Source of the DNA: CAZQYC01 sp043746555
Lineage (GTDB): Bacteria; Pseudomonadota; Gammaproteobacteria; Steroidobacterales; Steroidobacteraceae
DNA length: 28,284 nt
NCBI GenBank assembly: GCA_043746555.1
Contig: JAYTQU010000378.1
Span: 1-28,284, forward strand
Direction of reading: 5' to 3'
Shown: positions 24,058-28,284 of the stretch, piece after piece
Position numbering within the stretch: the stretch's first letter is position 1
How the letters are laid out: each line of letters starts with the position of its first letter
Translations under genes and position numbers: made by a program
The notes under the pieces: model-generated
Databases searched by the model: none
Told to the model about the DNA's origin: nothing
What the model saw: only the letters and a program-made list of their open reading frames with translations

Positions 24058-24170
24058 CTGGCGGCTGGCAAACTGGCCACTGGCCGGAAAGGAGGCGGAT
24101 TCTAATGGTTTACGGCTACTTTGTGTTTGTGTTCCTGGCATTTACCAGTTGACCACTGGCCAGTAAACCC
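24058..24170. repeat. GGCCAGT-rich repeats at the mpg / ygiQ junction
   Basis: CTGGCGGCTGGCAAACTGGC and CACTGGCCGGAAAGGAGGCG lie just before ygiQ (24058-24098). CCAGTTGACCACTGGCCAGT (about 24145-24164) lies inside the 3' end of the glycosylase gene and encodes its LLASGQLVNA tail. These units are related to the insertion in ygiQ, so the family occurs three times within 1 kb. Confidence 0.55.
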
Positions 24171-24757
24171 GCTTTCCGCCGAGCAGCAGCGGAAAGCGTC
24201 GAGACATAAGGGGACTCGCGATCGAAGAATCGCCAGGCTTTGGCCGCCCAGTCGCCCGCATAGTCGACACCGACGCGGGATGCTCGGTCGATTTTTGGTT
24301 GCTTGAATGCGATTGGCGATTCGATCCACAGCGTATCTCGACACAAGTCGACGCCATTCAAGCTTCTATCGATGTGCATGGCTTTGCAGAGCAACCCAGG
24401 GCCCCATGTCTTGCCCGCGATATTTGCGATCGGTTCGACGGCGCGAATGAGTACGGCGTGCGGAACGCCTTGTTCGCGCGTCACAATGTTCGCGCAATCC
24501 CACATACCGTAAATCAAATAGACGTACGCGAATCCCGGCGGTCCGAACATCACTGCGTTGCGTTCGGTTTGTCCGCGAGCGGAATGCGCCGCTAAATCTT
24601 GCGGGCCTTGATACGCTTCGGTTTCAACGATGCGCCCGATAAGATTTTTGCCGCGATATCGGCGCACCAAGTGCATGCCGATCAACTCGCGCGCGACAGC
24701 AAGCGTGCGTCGCGAGTAAAATTGACGAGGTAGGGAACGCTGACGAAACGACTTCAC
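24116..24757 (-). CDS. 3-methyladenine DNA glycosylase (AAG/MPG family)
   Basis: From GTG 24757, 11 bases after the stop of the EmrB-like gene, this is about 213 residues. Motifs match the AAG/MPG family: LARELIG-like AVARELIGMHLVRRY, GRIVETEAYQGPQDLAAHSARGQTERNAVMFGPPG with the catalytic Glu, AYVYLIYGMWDCANIV, VLIRAVEP and GPGLLCKAMHID. It excises alkylated purines. The frame extends upstream to 24871, but only through the end of the preceding gene. The C-terminal LLASGQLVNARNTNTK tail is derived from repeat DNA and is not conserved family sequence. It is probably co-transcribed with the efflux genes. Confidence 0.88.
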   Translation of the reverse strand: MKSFRQRSLPRQFYSRRTLAVARELIGMHLVRRYRGKNLIGRIVETEAYQGPQDLAAHSARGQTERNAVMFGPPGFAYVYLIYGMWDCANIVTREQGVPHAVLIRAVEPIANIAGKTWGPGLLCKAMHIDRSLNGVDLCRDTLWIESPIAFKQPKIDRASRVGVDYAGDWAAKAWRFFDRESPYVSTLSAAARRKAGLLASGQLVNARNTNTK

Positions 24758-24768
24758 GGGCTGAGATT

Positions 24769-26334
24769 CTAATCGGCCGTGGGCGGTGGCGGCGGCACGT
24801 AGGTGCCAAGCTTGGGGGCGCGCAACACAAACACGATCGGAATCATGACCACAATCGCGGAAGCAATCCACAAATACACTTTCGACATGGCCGCAATCGC
24901 GGACTGCAAACCGATTTCGCGCGCGAGCACCATGCCGCCGAGCGGATCGTCTGTGGTGAGATGCAAACGCGACAAATACTCCTGTACCGCGGGGTTAAAC
25001 GGATTCGCATAAGCGCCGAGTTGCTGCCAACCCTGTTGCGCGTACCGCGAAAACATCGTTGCCGCAAATGAAATGCCCATCGACGAACCCAGATTGCGAA
25101 TCAAGTTGTTCATGCCGGCGGCTTCAGCCATTCGGTCGCGTGGCAACGTGGTATAGGCGTACACGGATAAAGGCACCATGATGAGCGCGATGCCGAATCC
25201 TTGAAGAATGCCGGGCCACACTAGCGTCCACGTATCGACTTCCAGCGTGTAGCGCGACATTGCCATCGCGCCCATTAAGCTACAGCTCATGCCGCCCAAT
25301 ACCAAAATTCGCGGATCGATGCGGCCGGTGAGACGCCCAACGATCAGCATGCCGATGCCGACAGCGAGTCCGCGCGGCGCCATTATCAATCCCGTCGTCG
25401 ATACCGGGTACTGAAGCAGCGATTCCATCAAGATCGGTTGCATGATCATCGAGCCGAAAATGCCCAGGCTCAATGCGGTTGCCGTCAGCGTTGCCATCGT
25501 GAAATTGGAATTCAGAAAGATGCGCGGATTGAAAATGGGGTGTGCCGCATCGCTTAGGATGTGACGAATGAACAGCGTGAGCGCGATGACACACAAAAAT
25601 GCGGCCATCGCGATTTCTTCGGCGTCGAACCAATCCACGTTACTGCCGCGATCGAGCACGAACTGTAACGAACCGACCGCCAGACCCAACAACACAAATC
25701 CGGTCCAGTCCATGGAACGCTCGCGCTTCTCGCTATCCGGTACGTACTTCAACGCCAATAAAACAGAGATCACGCCGACCGGAAGATTGATGAAAAAAGT
25801 CCAACGCCAAGAAATCATTTCAGTTAACCAGCCGCCCAAAGTCGGACCCAACACCGGTCCGAAGGTAACGCCCAAACCCCACAACGCCATTGCCTTGCCG
25901 CGTTCTTCCGGCTTGTACAAACCGGTCATGATAGTTTGCGATAGCGGTGCGAGCGCGGCACCGAAAATCCCTTGCACAATTCTAAAGAACACGATTTCGG
26001 AAACACTAAACGAAAGACCGCACAGAACTGAGGCGACAACGAACCCGCTGGTCGCAATAATCAAGTAACGCCGATGGCCTAAGCGATCCGCGAAATATCC
26101 GGTGAGCGGCATGAAGATCGACGCGGCAACGATGTAGCTGGTGAGCACCCAGCTAATCTCTGACGACGTAGTGCCTAACTGTCCTTGCATCTGCGGCAAT
26201 GCGACGTTGACGATGGTGGTATCGAGCATTTGCATCATGGTCGCCGACATCACAGCGATCACAACCATGACTCGACCGACGGCCGGTATCGGAGGCACGC
26301 CGTTGGAATCGATCGATGCGGCTGTTGCGCTCAC
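24769..26334 (-). CDS. emrB: DHA2-family MFS drug exporter (EmrB/QacA type)
   Basis: This 521-residue inner-membrane protein with 14 predicted spans belongs to the EmrB/QacA proton-driven group. Features are MLDTTIVNVALPQMQGQLG in TM1, the loop motif GYFADRLGHRRY and motif C in TM5 (GPVLGPTLGGWL), followed by SWRWTFFINLPVG. It starts at GTG 26334, 12 bases after the EmrA-like stop, so the two are clearly an operon. With EmrA and an outer-membrane channel it would expel hydrophobic compounds. No TolC-type gene is in the window, and the substrate is unknown. Confidence 0.9.
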   Translation of the reverse strand: MSATAASIDSNGVPPIPAVGRVMVVIAVMSATMMQMLDTTIVNVALPQMQGQLGTTSSEISWVLTSYIVAASIFMPLTGYFADRLGHRRYLIIATSGFVVASVLCGLSFSVSEIVFFRIVQGIFGAALAPLSQTIMTGLYKPEERGKAMALWGLGVTFGPVLGPTLGGWLTEMISWRWTFFINLPVGVISVLLALKYVPDSEKRERSMDWTGFVLLGLAVGSLQFVLDRGSNVDWFDAEEIAMAAFLCVIALTLFIRHILSDAAHPIFNPRIFLNSNFTMATLTATALSLGIFGSMIMQPILMESLLQYPVSTTGLIMAPRGLAVGIGMLIVGRLTGRIDPRILVLGGMSCSLMGAMAMSRYTLEVDTWTLVWPGILQGFGIALIMVPLSVYAYTTLPRDRMAEAAGMNNLIRNLGSSMGISFAATMFSRYAQQGWQQLGAYANPFNPAVQEYLSRLHLTTDDPLGGMVLAREIGLQSAIAAMSKVYLWIASAIVVMIPIVFVLRAPKLGTYVPPPPPTAD

Positions 26335-26346
26335 GGCTACTCGATA

Positions 26347-27336
26347 TTAGCCGGCGACTTTCACGCGCACCGAACCGCTGGTGCCGATACGCAGCGGAAA
26401 TTTTGGATCGGGATCGGTCACGAGAATTTTGACAGGCACGCGTTGCGCGATCTTCACCCAATTGCCGGTGGCGTTCTGCACGGGCAGCAACGAAAACGCA
26501 GTGCCGCTGCCGCCGCTGATACTGTCGACCTTGCCGCGAAAGACTTTGTCAGGATACATGTCGACTCGAATCTCGGCTTCGAGACCGGGCACAATTTGTT
26601 GCAGTTGTGTTTCTTTGAAGTTGGCGTCAATCCAAAACTCGGAAGTATCGATGATCGCGAATAACGTCTGACTCTTGTTGACCACATCGCCCGCACGCAC
26701 GGAGAGATTGGTGACATTGCCGGCAACGGGCGACGACACTTCGCAATTGCGTAAATCCCATTGTGCTTGTTCAAGCGCCGACGTGGCTTGACGAATCGAT
26801 TCGTTGTTGTCGCCGCTACTCCCGAGATCGGCTTGTTCGGCGGCAAGCCGCGCGCGCGCGGAATCAAGCGCCGCTTCGGCAATCTTGAGTTGCGTTTCGG
26901 TAAGGTCTGCTTTCTCTTTTGCCACTAACTTATTCGCCAACAAATCCTGAGAGCGGTTGTTATTCGCTATCGCATTCTGTAACTCGGCTTCACGCTGCCG
27001 TACCAACGCCTCCGCGTCGTGCAAAGAGGCGGTCGAGCGTTGCACTTGAAAGCGTGCCTGCTTCAATTGCGCGGCGGCGCGTTCCACCGCGATCTTGAAT
27101 GGCTCCGAATCGATGTGCAGCAGCGGCGCGCCCTTCGCCACCGGCTGGTTTTCATCCACCAAAAGATCGGTAACCTGTCCTGTGACTTGCGCCGCAATTC
27201 GCACGACGTGCGCGTTGACGTAAGCATTGTCGGTCGACTCGTATCGTTGACCGCGATTCCAGAACCAATAACCGCCGCCTGCGACCAGCATGGCGAGCAC
27301 GAGCCAGACGAACGGATGTTTGAGTTTTTCGGCCAT
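26347..27336 (-). CDS. emrA: HlyD-family periplasmic adaptor (EmrA type)
   Basis: This 329-residue protein has an N-terminal membrane anchor (HPFVWLVLAMLVAGGGYWFW). The biotinyl-lipoyl half VRIAAQVTGQVTDLLVDENQ comes next, then a long coiled-coil hairpin at about residues 90-200. The second lipoyl half is SPVAGNVTNLSVRAGDVV, and a beta-barrel follows (FWIDANFKETQLQQIVPG). It bridges the EmrB-like pump to an outer-membrane channel. It lies 41 bases after the MarR-type regulator on the same strand. Confidence 0.9.
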   Translation of the reverse strand: MAEKLKHPFVWLVLAMLVAGGGYWFWNRGQRYESTDNAYVNAHVVRIAAQVTGQVTDLLVDENQPVAKGAPLLHIDSEPFKIAVERAAAQLKQARFQVQRSTASLHDAEALVRQREAELQNAIANNNRSQDLLANKLVAKEKADLTETQLKIAEAALDSARARLAAEQADLGSSGDNNESIRQATSALEQAQWDLRNCEVSSPVAGNVTNLSVRAGDVVNKSQTLFAIIDTSEFWIDANFKETQLQQIVPGLEAEIRVDMYPDKVFRGKVDSISGGSGTAFSLLPVQNATGNWVKIAQRVPVKILVTDPDPKFPLRIGTSGSVRVKVAG

Positions 27337-27377
27337 ATACTTTCAATTATGAATTTACAAATATAACGAAGTGGAAT

Positions 27378-27932
27378 TCATTTGTTGCGTTGTGTGCGCA
27401 TAGTTGTCGAACGCAGCCTTGCTGCCGCATCGAGTTCGACGCCGGTGCGAATCTTTTCCAGTGTATTCGCGCAGGCGCGAATCTCCGCTTTGGAAATATT
27501 GCGCAGCGCTTCTTTGCGCATCTCGAAAAGCACGGCGTCGATGGTTTTTATTAGGCTCGACGCTTTCGCCAACAGGTGAATAGTCTTGATGCGGCGATCG
27601 TTGTTGGCCGCGCGTCGCTCGATCCAGCCGTCGGCGGCCATGCGATCCAGTAGTCGCGCAAGCGTTGGCGCTTCGATCCCTAAAAGTTGCGCCAATTCCA
27701 CTTGACTGACATCGCCGGAACCGCGCGACAACCACAATATCGTTCGCCATTTGGCTTGCGACAGTCCCAAAGGTTTTAGGCGACGATCCATGGCGGTGCG
27801 CCACATGCGTGGGATCTCCCACAGAAGCTGGAGTAAATCATCCTCGGGAGAAACGCCGGTTCCGGAAATCGCCTTACTGGGAATCGCTTTACTGATGGTG
27901 CGTCGAGTCTTACTGATGGTGGGCCGAGTCAT
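27378..27932 (-). CDS. MarR-family transcriptional regulator
   Basis: From ATG 27932 this is about 184 residues. After a basic, repetitive N-terminal tail (TISKTRRTISKAIPSKAIS) comes a MarR winged helix: LLWEIPRMWRTAMDRRLKPLGLSQAKWRTILWLSRG, VSQVELAQLLGIEAPTLARLLDRMAADGWIERR and the wing NDRRIKTIHL. It heads the emrA-emrB series, so it most likely represses the pump and responds to its substrates. A TTG start at 27977 is also possible. The N-terminal tail is longer than in most MarR proteins, and neither start has a clear ribosome binding site. Confidence 0.85.
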   Translation of the reverse strand: MTRPTISKTRRTISKAIPSKAISGTGVSPEDDLLQLLWEIPRMWRTAMDRRLKPLGLSQAKWRTILWLSRGSGDVSQVELAQLLGIEAPTLARLLDRMAADGWIERRAANNDRRIKTIHLLAKASSLIKTIDAVLFEMRKEALRNISKAEIRACANTLEKIRTGVELDAAARLRSTTMRTQRNK

Positions 27933-27976
27933 TGAATGGGTAAACGCGGGGATTGGGTTAAACCGGCGGCGATTCA

Positions 27977-27990
27977 ATTAGCCGCCTAAT
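27977..27990. promoter_or_regulatory. Candidate MarR operator upstream of the efflux operon
   Basis: ATTAG-CCGC-CTAAT is a perfect 5-bp inverted repeat with a 4-base spacer, about 45 bases upstream of the MarR-type start. A looser symmetric sequence, GTTGCTATGCTAAC, follows at 27992-28005. MarR regulators usually bind such palindromes over their own promoters. The assignment is inferred from position and symmetry. Confidence 0.4.
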
Positions 27991-28027
27991 GGTTGCTATG
28001 CTAACGAATTGCCGTCGCGGCAAGCAA

Positions 28028-28284
28028 CTGAAAAAGCGTGAAGCGCCGTGCAACGCCGCCAAGCCGATGAAGGCGCTATCTTGCGGATAAGTGAAACGCT
28101 TACGTTTTGGGCCGCTGCTTCACGTAACGAAGCAAGCCATCGCCGGCATAAAGCGCCAGCGCTGCCAAAGATAAGACCGAATCCAACTAATTCTACTTTG
28201 TCAGGTTGCGCTGAAGCGCGCGGTGCGGCGTTGCAACGGCCTGAAAAATACTCACGTACTGCCGTGTACGCTGCGCTTTTTCAG
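28028..28284. repeat. Repeat block at the right edge, bounded by inverted CTGAAAAAGCG
   Basis: CTGAAAAAGCG at 28028-28038 is exactly complementary to CGCTTTTTCAG at 28274-28284. Within the block, 28187-28206 repeats the 20-mer seen at 138-157, followed by more than 20 further similar bases. The final 44 bases form a hairpin with CTGAAAAA (28241-28248) against TTTTTCAG (28277-28284) and inner CGTAC/GTACG arms. A minus-strand frame ending at about 28106 (LDSVLSLAALALYAGDGLLR...) lies inside it but lacks a start signal. The window ends within this structure. Confidence 0.55.

Noticed and set aside
24080..24080. GTG 24080 as the start of ygiQ
   Set aside because: The extra 12 residues are encoded by repeat DNA, there is no ribosome binding site, and the conserved N-terminus begins after ATG 24044.
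28103..28190. Minus-strand peptide LDSVLSLAALALYAGDGLLR... as a gene
   Set aside because: It looks protein-like but has only a TTG next to an in-frame TAG, no ribosome binding site, and its upstream part is repeat sequence. It may be a remnant cut by the repeat.
1..28284. CRISPR arrays, tRNA or rRNA genes, intact insertion sequences or phage genes
   Set aside because: I saw no regularly spaced repeats, cloverleaf-like genes, transposases or integrases when reading both strands by eye.

Overview
The window looks like chromosomal DNA from a gammaproteobacterium. The evidence is a moderate-to-high GC content, an AroG/F/H-type DAHP synthase, an oligopeptidase A-like M3 peptidase, LspA, YgiQ and an EmrAB-type pump whose protein motifs read like Xanthomonadales/Nevskiales-type relatives. 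The genus cannot be named from the sequence alone. The two ends carry the same 20-base repeat (138-157 and 28187-28206). The window may therefore be a contig that broke at a dispersed repeat.

Region A (about 0.6-8.2 kb) is the most interesting part. A minus-strand series reads, in order of transcription: an unannotated 15-codon gene with a strong ribosome binding site (8150-8103, peptide MSFETASVAGKHVVG); a perfect 10-bp GC-rich hairpin; a MccB-like E1 (ThiF-fold) adenylating enzyme with a PqqD/RRE-like N-terminus; a TonB-dependent receptor; an oligopeptidase A-like M3 metallopeptidase; and an MFS exporter. A DUF6058-like gene converges on it. The layout matches microcin C-type operons (tiny precursor, hairpin, MccB, MFS exporter). 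It differs in that the peptide ends in Gly rather than the Asn used by MccB, and in that it adds an outer-membrane receptor and a short-peptide protease. I propose an undescribed E1-modified peptide system with export, re-uptake and breakdown arms.

Region B (8.2-13.9 kb) holds a leader-like region with an imperfect direct repeat, two small envelope or secreted hypotheticals, a decayed DUF1003 membrane protein gene, lspA, a LuxR-HTH/VOC fusion, a YkgJ-type cysteine-cluster protein, an SRPBCC/AHSA1 protein, a secreted cupin and exonuclease III.

Region C (13.9-15.4 kb) is a DAHP synthase gene preceded by a classic attenuator. It has a short leader peptide containing YFYGYFWF, a strong intrinsic terminator and a competing antiterminator pairing.

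Region D (15.4-21.8 kb) has a broken diguanylate cyclase, a periplasmic peroxiredoxin, a thiolase-like protein, a MoCo-sulfurase-like class V aminotransferase, a two-gene nucleotidyltransferase module and a wrecked VapBC toxin-antitoxin pair.

Region E (21.8-28 kb) is a minus-strand row: MarR-type regulator, EmrA-like and EmrB-like efflux pump, 3-methyladenine glycosylase and YgiQ radical SAM protein. GGCCAGT-rich repeats have become part of the coding sequence at two places. No rRNA, tRNA, CRISPR array or intact insertion sequence was seen.
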